Shown here in pieces: positions 54,955 to 64,000 of a DNA stretch of 64,000 nucleotides. The translations under genes were made by a program, and so were the position numbers. Source of the stretch: Devosia sp. (GTDB lineage Bacteria > Pseudomonadota > Alphaproteobacteria > Rhizobiales > Devosiaceae); NCBI RefSeq assembly GCF_017307495.1, contig NZ_JAFKHE010000022.1:62001-126000 (forward strand), in the 5' to 3' direction. Under the pieces are notes generated by a model. It worked only from the letters and a program-made list of their open reading frames with translations. It made no database searches and was not told where the DNA came from. Each line of letters starts with the position of its first letter. The stretch's first letter is position 1.

Positions 54955-56649
54955 ATGGCCGATACTCACGCACTGGAAGCCCATGAAGGGCACGCGCACG
55001 CCGAGGCGCATGATCACGGCCATCCCACCGGCTGGCGGCGCTACGTCTACTCGACGAACCACAAGGACATCGGGGTCATGTACCTGGTGTTCTCGATCTT
55101 CGCCGGTGTGGTGGGGGCCCTGCTCTCGGGCGCGATGCGCCTCGAGCTGATGGAGCCCGGCATCCAGATCTTCCACGGCCTCGCGGCCATGGTCTATGGC
55201 GTCGAGGGCGACGCGGCGCTCGATGCGGGCAAGCACATGTACAATGTGTTCACCACCGCGCACGCGCTGATCATGATCTTCTTCGCGGTGATGCCGGCCA
55301 CCATGGGCGGCTTCGCCAACTACTTCGCGCCGCTGATGATCGGCGCGCCGGACACGGCCTTCCCGCGCATCAACAACATTGCGTTCTGGCTGCTGCCCTT
55401 CGCCTTCACGCTGCTCATCCTGTCGCTGTTCTTCGAAGGTCCTGCCGGGGCGCACGGTTTCGGTGGCGGCTGGACGGCCTATCCTCCGCTGTCGACCTCC
55501 GGGCATCCGGGGCCGGCCATGGATTTCGCCATCCTGTCCCTGCACATTGCCGGCGTGTCCTCGATCCTGGGTTCGATCAACCTGATCACCACGATCTTCA
55601 ACATGCGCGCCCCGGGCATGACGCTGCACAAGATGCCGCTGTTTGCCTGGGCGGTGCTGGTGACGGCGTTCCTGCTGCTGCTTGCTCTCCCGGTGCTCGC
55701 CGGCGGCATCACCATGCTGCTCACCGACCGTAACTTCGGCACTACCTTCTTCGCCCCCGAGGGCGGCGGTGACCCGATCCTGTTCCAGCACCTGTTCTGG
55801 TTCTTCGGTCACCCGGAAGTGTACATCATGATCCTGCCGGGCTTCGGCATGGTCAGCCACATCATCTCGACCTTCAGCCGCAAGCCGATCTTCGGCTACC
55901 TGGCGATGGTCTACGCGATGGTGGCGATCGGCGTCGTCGGCTTCATCGTATGGGCGCACCACATGTACACGGTCGGCATGTCGCTCGATGTGCAGCGCTA
56001 CTTCGTTGCGGCGACCATGGTCATCGCGGTGCCTACCGGCGTGAAGATCTTCAGCTGGATCGCCACCATGTGGGGCGGCTCCATCAGCTTCCGGACTCCC
56101 ATGCTGTGGGCGATCGGCTTCATCTTCCTGTTCACCGTCGGCGGTGTCACGGGTGTGGTCCTCGCCAACGCCGGTGCCGACCGTGCGCTGCACGACACCT
56201 ACTACGTGGTGGCGCACTTCCACTACGTGCTGTCGCTGGGTGCCGTGTTCTCCATCTTCGCGGGCTGGTACTACTGGTACCCAAAGATGTTCGGCATCAT
56301 GTACAACGAGAAGCTGGCCAACGCCCACTTCTGGATCACCTTCGTGGGCGTGAACCTGATCTTCTTCCCGCAGCACTTCCTCGGGCTGGCCGGCATGCCG
56401 CGCCGCTACATCGACTACCCCGACGCCTATGCGCTGTGGAACATGGTGTCCTCGATCGGCTACTACGTCACCTTCGTCGGCCTGCTGATCTTCCTGTACA
56501 CCCTGATCGAGGCCGCTCGTAAGAAGCGTCCGGCCGGGGCCAATCCGTGGGGCGATGGCGCCACGACGCTGGAGTGGACCCTGCCGTCCCCGCCGCCGTT
56601 CCACCAGTTCGAGACGCTGCCGCGCATCGACAGCAAGTCCGACCACTAA
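54955..56649 (+). CDS. ctaD: Cytochrome c oxidase subunit I (aa3 type)
   Basis: 564 residues with 12 helices. Heme and CuB ligands: the helix II His in [24 protein letters not shown] with His and the cross-linked Tyr, WAHHMYTVG with two His, and [13 protein letters not shown] with two His. ESEVYI/HPEVYI type marks an A-family oxidase. It reduces oxygen and pumps protons. AAGGG lies 12-13 bases upstream of the ATG. Confidence 0.99.
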   Translation: MADTHALEAHEGHAHAEAHDHGHPTGWRRYVYSTNHKDIGVMYLVFSIFAGVVGALLSGAMRLELMEPGIQIFHGLAAMVYGVEGDAALDAGKHMYNVFTTAHALIMIFFAVMPATMGGFANYFAPLMIGAPDTAFPRINNIAFWLLPFAFTLLILSLFFEGPAGAHGFGGGWTAYPPLSTSGHPGPAMDFAILSLHIAGVSSILGSINLITTIFNMRAPGMTLHKMPLFAWAVLVTAFLLLLALPVLAGGITMLLTDRNFGTTFFAPEGGGDPILFQHLFWFFGHPEVYIMILPGFGMVSHIISTFSRKPIFGYLAMVYAMVAIGVVGFIVWAHHMYTVGMSLDVQRYFVAATMVIAVPTGVKIFSWIATMWGGSISFRTPMLWAIGFIFLFTVGGVTGVVLANAGADRALHDTYYVVAHFHYVLSLGAVFSIFAGWYYWYPKMFGIMYNEKLANAHFWITFVGVNLIFFPQHFLGLAGMPRRYIDYPDAYALWNMVSSIGYYVTFVGLLIFLYTLIEAARKKRPAGANPWGDGATTLEWTLPSPPPFHQFETLPRIDSKSDH

Positions 56650-56708
56650 CCGATCGATCCCCGCGGGGCCCTCCAGGGTCCCGCGGCCACAAGGAAGGCA
56701 TCGAGACA

Positions 56709-57638
56709 TTGGCCTACGTTCAGCACAGTGATGACATCCGCGCCGGCGCCTACGAGGCGCGTGTCGAGGACTATGTGGCACTGCTGAAGCCGCGGGTCAT
56801 GTCGCTGGTCGTCTTCACCGCCTTCGTCGGCTTGCTGCTGGCGCCCGGCGGGATCAACCCCTTCGTCGGCGCGGTGGCCATCCTCTGCATCGCCATCGGG
56901 GCAGGGGCCTCGGGCGCGCTCAACATGTGGTACGATTCCGACATCGATGCCGTCATGAGCCGCACTGCCAACCGGCCCATCCCGGCTGGCCGGATCGAGC
57001 GCGACCATGCGCTCGTGCTGGGTCTCGTGCTCTCGAGCTTTTCGGTGTGCCTGCTCGGCCTTGCCACCAACTGGCTTGCGGCCGGCCTGCTGGCCTTCAC
57101 CGTGTTCTTCTACGCCGTCGTCTACACCGTGTGGCTGAAGCGCTCGACGCCGCAGAACATCGTCATCGGTGGCGCGGCAGGCGCCTTCCCGCCGATGATC
57201 GGCTGGGCCGCGGTGACCGGCACGATCAGCCTCGAGTCGGTGGTGCTGTTCCTCATCATCTTCCTCTGGACCCCGCCGCATTTCTGGGCGCTGGCGCTGT
57301 ACAAGCAGTCCGACTACGGCGCCGCCAACATTCCCATGCTGCCCAACGTGGCGGGCGAGCGCGTGACCAAGATCCAGATCTTCGTCTACTCGCTGCTGCT
57401 CGTCGGCTCGACCCTGATCCCGGGCCTGACTGGCTTCATGGGTCCGGTCTATTCGGTCGTGGCGATCGCCTCGGGGGCCGGTTTCGTCTGGCTGGCCTGG
57501 GCGCTGCTGCGCACCAGCGAGACGGTTGCCATGAAGAAGGCCGGCCGGGCGCTGTTCACCTATTCGCTGAGCTACCTGGCGTTGATCTTCCTCGCGCTGC
57601 TCGCCGACCACGCAGTGAGGCTACTTGGATGGCTATGA
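56709..57638 (+). CDS. ctaB: Heme O synthase (protoheme IX farnesyltransferase)
   Basis: 309 residues from a TTG with AAGGAAGG upstream. UbiA-fold with eight to nine helices. Motifs: [20 protein letters not shown] and [20 protein letters not shown]. It adds farnesyl to heme b, needed for heme a of subunit I. The end overlaps the coxF-like gene by 10 bases. Confidence 0.97.
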   Translation: MAYVQHSDDIRAGAYEARVEDYVALLKPRVMSLVVFTAFVGLLLAPGGINPFVGAVAILCIAIGAGASGALNMWYDSDIDAVMSRTANRPIPAGRIERDHALVLGLVLSSFSVCLLGLATNWLAAGLLAFTVFFYAVVYTVWLKRSTPQNIVIGGAAGAFPPMIGWAAVTGTISLESVVLFLIIFLWTPPHFWALALYKQSDYGAANIPMLPNVAGERVTKIQIFVYSLLLVGSTLIPGLTGFMGPVYSVVAIASGAGFVWLAWALLRTSETVAMKKAGRALFTYSLSYLALIFLALLADHAVRLLGWL

Positions 57639-57802
57639 TGGCGGAACCCACGAAATCGCGGCCGAACGACGAGGCCGAGCTGGCGGCCCGCCGCCGCAAG
57701 CGCTCGATCGCGCTCGGTCTGGTGCTGGGCGGCCTGGTGCTGATTTTCTACGTGCTGACCATCGTCAAGCTCGGTCCCGACGCCTTTCATCGGCCGCTCT
57801 GA
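57629..57802 (+). CDS. CoxF-like small membrane protein
   Basis: 57 residues ([20 protein letters not shown]), a basic stretch RRRKRS and one helix ([20 protein letters not shown]). Position between ctaB and ctaG and the single C-terminal helix match the small CoxF/CtaF-type protein of alphaproteobacterial oxidase operons. Overlaps ctaB, and its stop shares one base with the ctaG start (TGATG). Confidence 0.85.
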   Translation: MAMMAEPTKSRPNDEAELAARRRKRSIALGLVLGGLVLIFYVLTIVKLGPDAFHRPL

Positions 57803-58365
57803 TGACCGATACCGTTCTCCCCCACCGGGACAAGCACCAGGGCAGGAACAAGCGCATCGGGCTGACGCTGGTCGTCGTCGTCGCCGCCATGGTCGGCGCG
57901 GCCTATGCCTCGGTGCCGCTGTACCGGCTGTTCTGCCAGCTCACCGGGCTCGACGGCACCACGCAGGTCTCCTCGGGAAACCCCAAGGGCGTCATCGCCC
58001 GCGAGATGACGGTGCGCTTCGACTCCAACGTCGAGGGTGGCCTGCCGTGGACCATCACGCCGGCGAGGCCGATCACCGATAAGATCGGCACGGTGGACAC
58101 CGTGGTGTTCACCGCGCACAACTCTTCGGATAGGCCGATCACCGGGCAGGCGATTTTCAACGTCACGCCCGAGCAGACCGGCATCTATTTCAACAAGATC
58201 GAATGCTTCTGCTTTACCGAGCAGACGCTTCAGCCCGGCGAGACGGTCGAAATGCCGATCGTGTTCTTCGTCGATCCCGACATTGCCGAGGACAACAACC
58301 TCGACACTGTCCGTGACATCACCCTGTCGTATACATTCTACGCCGTTAAGAGCGAGGGAAGCTGA
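57802..58365 (+). CDS. ctaG: Cytochrome c oxidase assembly protein CtaG (Cox11)
   Basis: 187 residues. One N-terminal helix (IGLTLVVVVAAMVGAAYASV) then a periplasmic domain with the copper-binding Cys motif IECFCFTEQTLQPGE and MPIVFFVDPDI. It delivers copper to the CuB site of subunit I. Confidence 0.97.
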   Translation: MTDTVLPHRDKHQGRNKRIGLTLVVVVAAMVGAAYASVPLYRLFCQLTGLDGTTQVSSGNPKGVIAREMTVRFDSNVEGGLPWTITPARPITDKIGTVDTVVFTAHNSSDRPITGQAIFNVTPEQTGIYFNKIECFCFTEQTLQPGETVEMPIVFFVDPDIAEDNNLDTVRDITLSYTFYAVKSEGS

Positions 58366-58367
58366 CT

Positions 58368-59207
58368 ATGGCTGCGCACGCCAAGCCCAACCACGACTAT
58401 CACCTGGTAAACCCCAGCCCCTGGCCCATCGTTGGCTCGGCCTCGGCGTTCGTCATGGCCCTGGGCGCCATCCTGTGGTTCCACGAAATCCTGCCGCCCT
58501 GGCTGTTGATCCTCGGCTTCGTCGGCGTGCTCTACACCATGTACGCGTGGTGGAGCGACGTCATCAAGGAAGGCAAGGCCGGCGACCATACCCCGGTGGT
58601 GCAGATGCACCATCGCTACGGCATGATCCTGTTCATCGCCTCCGAAGTGATGTTCTTCGTCGCCTGGTTCTGGGCCTATTTCGACGGCTTCTTCAACCAC
58701 GACGCGGCCGAGCAGTATGCCCGCGTCGCGTCCATGGGCGGCAGCTGGCCGCCGACGGGTGTCGAGCTGTTCAACCCCTGGCACCTGCCGCTGTTCAACA
58801 CGCTGATCCTGCTCACCTCGGGCACGGCGGTCACCTGGGCGCACCATGCGCTGCTGCACAAGGACAAGCGCGGCCTCGTCTGGGGCCTGGCCATCACGAT
58901 CGGCCTCGGCGCGCTGTTCACCTGCGTGCAGGCGCTGGAATACTCCGAGGCCGGTTTCCAGTTCTCGGGCAATCTCTACGGTGCCACTTTCTTCATGGCG
59001 ACCGGCTTCCATGGATTCCACGTGCTCATCGGCACGATCTTCCTGATCGTCTGCCTCGTCCGCGCCATGCGCGACAGCTTCACGCCGGAGCATCACCTCG
59101 GTTTCGAGTTTGCCGCCTGGTACTGGCACTTCGTGGACGTGGTGTGGCTGTTCCTCTTTGCCTCGGTCTATGTCTGGGGCAGCTGGGGTGTCGCGCTCAG
59201 CCACTAG
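58368..59207 (+). CDS. ctaE: Cytochrome c oxidase subunit III
   Basis: 279 residues, seven helices. Conserved HDYHLVNPSPWPIVGS near the start, GMILFIASEVMFFVAWFWAY, and EFAAWYWHFVDVVWLFLFA near the end. It stabilises subunit I. Two bases after the ctaG stop. Confidence 0.98.
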   Translation: MAAHAKPNHDYHLVNPSPWPIVGSASAFVMALGAILWFHEILPPWLLILGFVGVLYTMYAWWSDVIKEGKAGDHTPVVQMHHRYGMILFIASEVMFFVAWFWAYFDGFFNHDAAEQYARVASMGGSWPPTGVELFNPWHLPLFNTLILLTSGTAVTWAHHALLHKDKRGLVWGLAITIGLGALFTCVQALEYSEAGFQFSGNLYGATFFMATGFHGFHVLIGTIFLIVCLVRAMRDSFTPEHHLGFEFAAWYWHFVDVVWLFLFASVYVWGSWGVALSH

Positions 59208-59233
59208 GCTGGCGGACAGGATAGAAATTCCGG

Positions 59234-59257
59234 GGGGCGCGGCACTGGCTGCGCCCC
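59234..59257 (+). terminator. Possible terminator hairpin after ctaE
   Basis: GGGGCGC-GGCACTGGCT-GCGCCCC with only a weak T-run (TCGTGCTTT) after it. It may attenuate rather than stop read-through into the assembly genes. Confidence 0.4.
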
Positions 59258-59359
59258 TCGTGCTTTGGGCCGCGGGCGCTCGCTACGCCGCCACGATTTC
59301 TGCGTGCCCTGCGCCTGAATGCCCCGCCCACCGTGCCGCGACTGTGATAGAACGCCGCC

Positions 59360-59737
59360 ATGAACGAGCCCGTCCCCGAACGCCTGCCGTCTCCCTTCGC
59401 TACCGGCCTGGCCTGCCGCTGCCCTCGCTGCGGCGAGGGGCCGCTGTTCCAGGGCTTCCTGAAGCCGGTGCAGCGCTGCGAGAGCTGCGGGCTCGACCTG
59501 AGCTTCGCCGCCGGTACTGAGGGGCCGGCAGTGTTCATCATCCTCATTGTCGGCTTCGTCATCGTCGGTGCGGCAGCGGTCGTCGAGGCCATGTTCCATC
59601 CGCCGCCGTTCGTCCACCTGCTGCTCTGGATCCCCGCGACCATCATCCTGTCGCTCCTTTTGCTCCGCCCGCTCAAGGCGACGATGGTGGCCCTGCAATA
59701 TCACCACGACGCCGGCGAGGGCCGTTCCGATGTCTGA
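59360..59737 (+). CDS. DUF983 membrane protein
   Basis: 125 residues. An N-terminal zinc-ribbon-like pair (CRCPRCGEGPLF and CESCGLDL) and two helices (VFIILIVGFVIVGAAAVVEA and LLLWIPATIILSLLLL). DUF983 genes sit between ctaE and surf1 in many alphaproteobacteria, which suggests a part in oxidase assembly. Overlaps the SURF1 gene by eight bases. Confidence 0.9.
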   Translation: MNEPVPERLPSPFATGLACRCPRCGEGPLFQGFLKPVQRCESCGLDLSFAAGTEGPAVFIILIVGFVIVGAAAVVEAMFHPPPFVHLLLWIPATIILSLLLLRPLKATMVALQYHHDAGEGRSDV

Positions 59738-60503
59738 CCGGTCCGGCGGGGCCGTGCCCGGAACTGGCCGATTCTGGGGCTTCATCGCGCTGATGCTGGC
59801 CCTGATGATGCTGTTCGTCGGGCTCGGGACGTGGCAGGTCGAGCGGCTCGGCGAAAAGGAGCGGCTCATCGCGGACGTCGCCGCGCGCATGGACCTGCCG
59901 CCGACCGAGCTGCCGCCGGCCAGCGAGTGGGCCGCCTTCGACGCCGATGCCTGGAACTTCCGCCCCGTGAGCCTGGCGGGAACGTGGCTGCCGGTGCGGA
60001 CCGTGCTCGTGTTCACCAGTCTCGCCGATCAGCGGGGCAAGTACGGTGGACCGGGCTACTGGGTCTTGACCCCGCTGCAGCTGGCGTCGGGTGGCACCGT
60101 CTTCGTCAATCGCGGCTTCGTCCCGCAGGAATCTTCGGCGGCCTATGTCTCCGGCGGGGTGCTCGATCCCGGGCTCGTCAGCCTGACGGGGATTGCCCGC
60201 GCGTCCGAGGAAACCGGCAGCTTCACGCCGCAGCCTGATACCGCCCGGCGCATAGAATGGGTCCGCAATACCGCCCGCCTTGCCAGGCTGGCCGGCCCCG
60301 TACCCGAACCGGTGGCACCGATCTATGTTGACCTCCCCTCGCTCGGGGCCGGGGTGCTGCCGCAGGGCGGCGAGACAGTGCTGAGCTTTCCCAACAACCA
60401 TCTGGGCTACGCCATTACCTGGTACGGGTTTGCCGTCCTCGTGCCGTTCCTGCTGTTCTTCTGGGCCCGCCGCCAGCGCCGCACGCCATCACCCGGGCCA
60501 TGA
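59730..60503 (+). CDS. SURF1 family oxidase assembly protein
   Basis: 257 residues with helices at both ends (FWGFIALMLALMMLFVGLGT and the final NNHLGYAITWYGFAVLVPFL). Motifs GTWQVERLGEKERLI and GGTVFVNRGFVPQ are typical. It helps insert heme a into subunit I. Confidence 0.95.
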   Translation: MSDRSGGAVPGTGRFWGFIALMLALMMLFVGLGTWQVERLGEKERLIADVAARMDLPPTELPPASEWAAFDADAWNFRPVSLAGTWLPVRTVLVFTSLADQRGKYGGPGYWVLTPLQLASGGTVFVNRGFVPQESSAAYVSGGVLDPGLVSLTGIARASEETGSFTPQPDTARRIEWVRNTARLARLAGPVPEPVAPIYVDLPSLGAGVLPQGGETVLSFPNNHLGYAITWYGFAVLVPFLLFFWARRQRRTPSPGP

Positions 60504-60604
60504 AACTTGCGGCGCAGGCGCAGTTTCACTAGGGTGCGCCGCATCCCAATCACCGCGTGCCGCAGCAGGGCGCGCGACAGAACAAGACGGGGCGCTTCCC
60601 CTAT

Positions 60605-62011
60605 ATGCAGTTCGTTTCCACGCGGGGCGGGGCGGCCGTGCCCGGCTTCTCAGACGCAGTCCTCGCCGGCCTGGCGAACGATGGTGGCCTCTACGTCCCC
60701 GAGCGCTGGCCGGTCCTGAGCCACGCCGAAATCGCCGCTTTCGCCAATCGGCCCTATGCCGAAGTCGCCTTCGCCATCATCAGCCGCTTCGTCGAGGGCG
60801 AGATTCCGGATGCGGATCTGAAGCGCATCATCGACGCGGCCTACGCCACCTTCCGGCACCCCTCGGTCGCGCCGCTGGTCGAACTCGAGCCTGGCCACTT
60901 CGTGCTCGAGCTCTTCCATGGACCCACGCTCGCCTTCAAGGACGTGGCCATGCAGTTCCTCGCGCGGGTGATGGATCACATCCTCGCGCGTCGCGGCACG
61001 CGCGCCACCATCGTCGGCGCGACATCCGGCGACACCGGCTCGGCCGCAATCGAGGCGTTCCGGGGCCGTGACAGCACCGACATCTTCATCCTCCATCCCG
61101 AAGGCCGCACCTCCGAGGTGCAGCGTCGGCAGATGACGACGGTGCTGGACGCCAATGTCCACAACATCGCGCTGCGCGGCACCTTCGACGACTGCCAGGA
61201 CATCGTGAAGGGGTTGTTCAACAACGCCCGCTTCCGGGACGCGACTCGCCTGAGCGGCGTCAACTCGATCAACTGGGGCCGGATCGTGGCCCAGATCGTC
61301 TACTACTTCACCTCTGCCGTGGCGCTCGGCGCGCCGCACCGCGAGGTCGTCTTCGCCGTGCCGACGGGCAATTTCGGCGACATCTTCGCCGGCTACTGCG
61401 CCGCGCGCATGGGCCTGCCGGTCAGGACCCTGGCGATTGCCACCAATGCCAACGACATCCTCGCCCGCACCCTCCAGACCGGGCGCTACGAGGTGACCGG
61501 CGTCACCCCCACCATCAGCCCGTCCATGGACATCCAGGTCAGCTCGAATTTCGAGCGCCTGCTGTTCGAGGCGGCCGGCCGCGATGCCGGCGCGGTCATG
61601 GCGATGATGGCCGGGCTGAAGCAGTCGGGCGGCTTCTCCATTCCCGATAGCGCCCTCGCAGCGATCCGCCGGCAGTTCGTCGCCGGCCGCACCGGCGAGG
61701 CCGAGACCTCGGCGACGATCCGGGCGGTCCATGCCGCTTCGGGCTACCTGCTCGATCCGCATACCGCGGTCGCCGTGCACGTCGCGCGCGGGCTCGTCGG
61801 CGGCGCCGCGCCGGTGATCACGCTGTCGACCGCGCATCCGGCCAAGTTCCCGGCCGCTGTCAAGGCGGCGGCGGGCATTGAACCGGCCCTGCCGGCGTGG
61901 TTGTCTGATCTCTACCAGCGCGAAGAGCGCCTCGCCGTCGTCGACAACGACCAGGCGGCGGTGGAGCAGTTCATATCGGCACGGACCCGCGTGCTGGAGG
62001 AGCACAAGTGA
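60605..62011 (+). CDS. thrC: Threonine synthase
   Basis: 468 residues from the ATG at 60605 (MQFVSTRGG); a start at 60557 would add 16 residues. The PLP Lys is in GPTLAFKDVAMQFLARVM. SGDTGSAAIEAF and the PLP-phosphate region VPTGNFGDIFAGY fit the family. It makes threonine from phosphohomoserine. The stop overlaps the peptidase start (GTGA). Confidence 0.97.
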   Translation: MQFVSTRGGAAVPGFSDAVLAGLANDGGLYVPERWPVLSHAEIAAFANRPYAEVAFAIISRFVEGEIPDADLKRIIDAAYATFRHPSVAPLVELEPGHFVLELFHGPTLAFKDVAMQFLARVMDHILARRGTRATIVGATSGDTGSAAIEAFRGRDSTDIFILHPEGRTSEVQRRQMTTVLDANVHNIALRGTFDDCQDIVKGLFNNARFRDATRLSGVNSINWGRIVAQIVYYFTSAVALGAPHREVVFAVPTGNFGDIFAGYCAARMGLPVRTLAIATNANDILARTLQTGRYEVTGVTPTISPSMDIQVSSNFERLLFEAAGRDAGAVMAMMAGLKQSGGFSIPDSALAAIRRQFVAGRTGEAETSATIRAVHAASGYLLDPHTAVAVHVARGLVGGAAPVITLSTAHPAKFPAAVKAAAGIEPALPAWLSDLYQREERLAVVDNDQAAVEQFISARTRVLEEHK

Positions 62012-63270
62012 CTGTCAGGAGTACGACGCTTTCCAACGGCATGACCGTTCTCACCGACGACATGCCGCACCTCGAAAGCGCGTCTCTGGGCATCTGGGTC
62101 AAGGCCGGCTCGCGCAGCGAGACCGAAGCCGAGCATGGCATCAGCCATGTGCTCGAGCACATGGCGTTCAAGGGCACAGCGAGCCGCGACGCCCTGGCGA
62201 TCGCCTCCACCATCGAGAATGTCGGCGGCGACCTCAACGCGGCGACCTCGGTGGAGCATACCGGCTACTTCGCGCGGGTGCTGAAGGAGGACGTGGCGCT
62301 GGCCGGCGACATCCTCTCCGACATCCTGCAGAACTCGCTGTTCGAGCAGAACGAGCTCGACCGCGAGCAGCAGGTGATCGTCCAGGAGATCGGCGCCGCC
62401 CGCGACAATCCCGACGATCACGTCTTCGACCTGTTCCAGCAGGCGGCCTATCCCGACCAGGCCATCGGCCGCACCATCCTGGGCACGGTGGAATCGGTCA
62501 ACAGCTTCGGGCCGGACTCGATCCGCGCCTACATGGAGCGCAATTATGTCGGCGACCAGATGGTGCTGTGCGCCGCCGGCAATGTCGACCACGACGCCCT
62601 GGTCGACATCGCCGACAGTCGTTTCCACGACCTGCGTTCCACGGGGGCGCCGGTGCCCGAGAAGGCGGCCTATGTCGGCGGCGAGGAGCGGCTCGTCTCC
62701 GACCACGAGCAGGCCCATATCGTGCTCGGCATGGAAGGGCGCGCCTACAACTCGGACGGTTTCTACGCCGTGCAGATCCTTGCCTCGATCCTCGGCGGCG
62801 GCATGAGCTCGCGCCTGTTCCAGGAAGTGCGCGAGAAGCGCGGCCTGTGCTACTCGGTCTATGCCTTCCACTGGGCCTTTGCCGACAGCGGCATCTTCGG
62901 CGTCGCCGCCTCGACCGGCGAGGACGAGGTCGGCGAGCTGGTGCCCGTGGTGCTCGACGAGCTGCGCAAGGCCACCGAGACGATCACCGACGAGGAAGTG
63001 TTTCGCGTCCGCAACCAGATCCGCGCCGGCCTGCTCATGTCGCTCGAGAGCCCGTCGTCGCGCGCCGGCCAGCTGGCGCGCCAGCAGATCCTGTGGGGCC
63101 GGCCCATTCCGCTGCAGGAGACGGTCGATCGCATCAACCGCATCACCGCCGACCGCGTGAAGCAGATCGCGCGCCAGATCTTCGATGCCGGCAAGGTCTC
63201 GCTCGCCGGCATCGGCCCTGTGGCCAAGCTGCCCGACTTTCGCGATATTGCGGCGCAGCTCAAGAACTGA
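62008..63270 (+). CDS. M16 family zinc peptidase
   Basis: 420 residues from a GTG. The inverted zinc motif HVLEHMAFKG (HxxEH) and the third ligand Glu in a later NELDREQQVIVQEI helix. The C-terminal half carries the second M16 domain (AHIVLGMEGRAYNSDGFYAV, GGGMSSRLFQEVREKRGLCY). Related to the mitochondrial processing peptidase beta subunit and a standard neighbour of thrC in alphaproteobacteria. Confidence 0.95.
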   Translation: MTVRSTTLSNGMTVLTDDMPHLESASLGIWVKAGSRSETEAEHGISHVLEHMAFKGTASRDALAIASTIENVGGDLNAATSVEHTGYFARVLKEDVALAGDILSDILQNSLFEQNELDREQQVIVQEIGAARDNPDDHVFDLFQQAAYPDQAIGRTILGTVESVNSFGPDSIRAYMERNYVGDQMVLCAAGNVDHDALVDIADSRFHDLRSTGAPVPEKAAYVGGEERLVSDHEQAHIVLGMEGRAYNSDGFYAVQILASILGGGMSSRLFQEVREKRGLCYSVYAFHWAFADSGIFGVAASTGEDEVGELVPVVLDELRKATETITDEEVFRVRNQIRAGLLMSLESPSSRAGQLARQQILWGRPIPLQETVDRINRITADRVKQIARQIFDAGKVSLAGIGPVAKLPDFRDIAAQLKN

Positions 63271-63287
63271 CCCATGGCGGCGGCGTC

Positions 63288-63890
63288 ATGATGCTCACCT
63301 GGTTCGCCCGCGACGACGTCCCGATGCTGGTAGGCGAGCGCGTGCTGCTGCGCGCGCCGCGCCCCGGCGACTACACGGCCTGGCGCAACCTGAGGCGGGC
63401 GAGCCGCGAGTTCCTCAAGCCGTTCGAGCCGCGCTGGACCGAGTCGGACCTGGGCCAGCGCGTCTACGCCGCCCGCCTCAAGCGCGGGCGCGAGGAGGCG
63501 CGGGCGGGCACCGATTATTCGTTCTTCATCTTCACCCGCGCCGAGGGCGAGCTGGTCGGCGGCATCACGCTGTCCAATGTTCGGCGCCGCGCCGCCCAGT
63601 TCGTCAACCTCGGTTACTGGACGGGCCAGGCCTTCGCCGGCAAGGGCTACATGACCGAGGCGGTGAGCCTCGTCGTCCCCTATTGCTTTGAAACGCTTGG
63701 GCTGCACCGCATCCATGCGGCGTTCCTCCCTGACAACCGGGCCAGCCGCCGCGTCCTTGAAAAAAACGGATTCCGGGAAGAGGGCTTCGCCGAGCACTAC
63801 CTCCAGATCGACGGCAAGTGGGCCGACCACGTGCTGTTCGGGCTGACCCGCGAGCGCTATGACGACGCCATGGCGCGCCGCCGGTCGTGA
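63288..63890 (+). CDS. GNAT family N-acetyltransferase (RimJ/RimL type)
   Basis: 200 residues (ATG ATG start). Motifs: GERVLLRAPRPGDYTAWRNL, LVGGITLSNV, NLGYWTGQAFAGKGYMTEAV (the acetyl-CoA loop) and LHRIHAAFLPDNRASRRVLE with KNGFREEGF. It resembles enzymes that acetylate protein N-termini, often ribosomal. Target unknown. Confidence 0.92.
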   Translation: MMLTWFARDDVPMLVGERVLLRAPRPGDYTAWRNLRRASREFLKPFEPRWTESDLGQRVYAARLKRGREEARAGTDYSFFIFTRAEGELVGGITLSNVRRRAAQFVNLGYWTGQAFAGKGYMTEAVSLVVPYCFETLGLHRIHAAFLPDNRASRRVLEKNGFREEGFAEHYLQIDGKWADHVLFGLTRERYDDAMARRRS

Positions 63891-63905
63891 GCGCTTGTTT
63901 GATGG

Positions 63906-63931
63906 GGGAAACCCCGATACCTAGGTTTCCC
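63906..63931. terminator. Hairpin after the acetyltransferase gene
   Basis: GGGAAACC and GGTTTCCC arms around a 10-base loop. No T-run follows, so termination is only possible. Confidence 0.35.
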
Positions 63932-63964
63932 AATCATCACTTGGGCAGGGCCGGTTTTCAGCTG

Positions 63965-64000
63965 ATGCGTCACATCCTCCGTCTCGCGATGTGCATCGTG
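63965..64000 (+). CDS. Possible start of a secreted protein (3' cut by window end)
   Basis: Twelve codons, MRHILRLAMCIV, look like the start of a signal peptide. Too little is visible to say more. Confidence 0.3.
   Translation, partial: MRHILRLAMCIV

Overview
The window is high-GC DNA with dense genes, many ATGA/GTGA/TAGTG overlaps and GTG/TTG starts. It looks like the chromosome of an alphaproteobacterium of the order Hyphomicrobiales (Rhizobiales). The strongest pointers are a ctaC-ctaD-ctaB-coxF-ctaG-ctaE-DUF983-SURF1-thrC-M16 cluster, a tRNA-His with A73 and a G1:U72 pair, a plant-type glutamate-cysteine ligase, the small families DUF2093, DUF4170 and DUF6101, an IalB protein, and a LysR regulator divergent from a DUF1127 gene. 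A Devosia-like genus is my guess from gene order and composition; the sequence alone does not prove it.

Layout. 1-1.6 kb: the end of a Tad-pilus TadG-like vWA protein, two small genes and tRNA-His. 1.9-7.9 kb: a PAS-rich histidine-kinase-like protein that has lost its phospho-acceptor His, followed by a peptide-type ABC transporter operon whose coupling and nucleotide-binding motifs are largely eroded. 7.7-16.6 kb: a GH13 alpha-glucosidase, HicAB, groESL under a CIRCE element, a GT2-GtrA glycosyltransferase, a RelB/ParE-type toxin-antitoxin pair, and a divergent pair of a REC-FIS regulator and a degenerate EAL protein. 16.6-35.4 kb: housekeeping genes (HAD phosphatase, ribF, ileS, lspA, DUF3035 lipoprotein, an RluB-type pseudouridine synthase with a repetitive basic tail, rsmD, mutL, tadA, patatin, purD, DUF5107, xseA, DUF2093). 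Palindromic REP-like elements sit in most gaps of this part, and one lies inside mutL.

35.4-46 kb: a surface-polysaccharide region with a GT39-like membrane transferase, a sulfotransferase, two polysaccharide-type transferases, a methyltransferase, a frameshifted GT29-like (sialyltransferase-fold) gene, and a tightly coupled kdsD-kdsB-phosphatase-kdsA operon. waaA, DUF4170 and a bisphosphate nucleotidase follow. Together they make Kdo, activate it to CMP-Kdo and transfer it to lipid A and probably to a capsule or K-antigen. 47-53.6 kb: DUF6101, a possible small RNA, ubiA, rsmE, gshA, the LysR/DUF1127 pair and ialB.

54-63.9 kb: an aa3-type cytochrome c oxidase operon with its heme O synthase, copper chaperone and SURF1 assembly factors, running on into thrC, an M16 peptidase and a GNAT acetyltransferase. 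The most unusual features are the degenerate kinase/ABC block at 1.9-7.9 kb, the REP-like element inside mutL together with long direct repeats on both sides of that gene, and the broken GT29-like gene.
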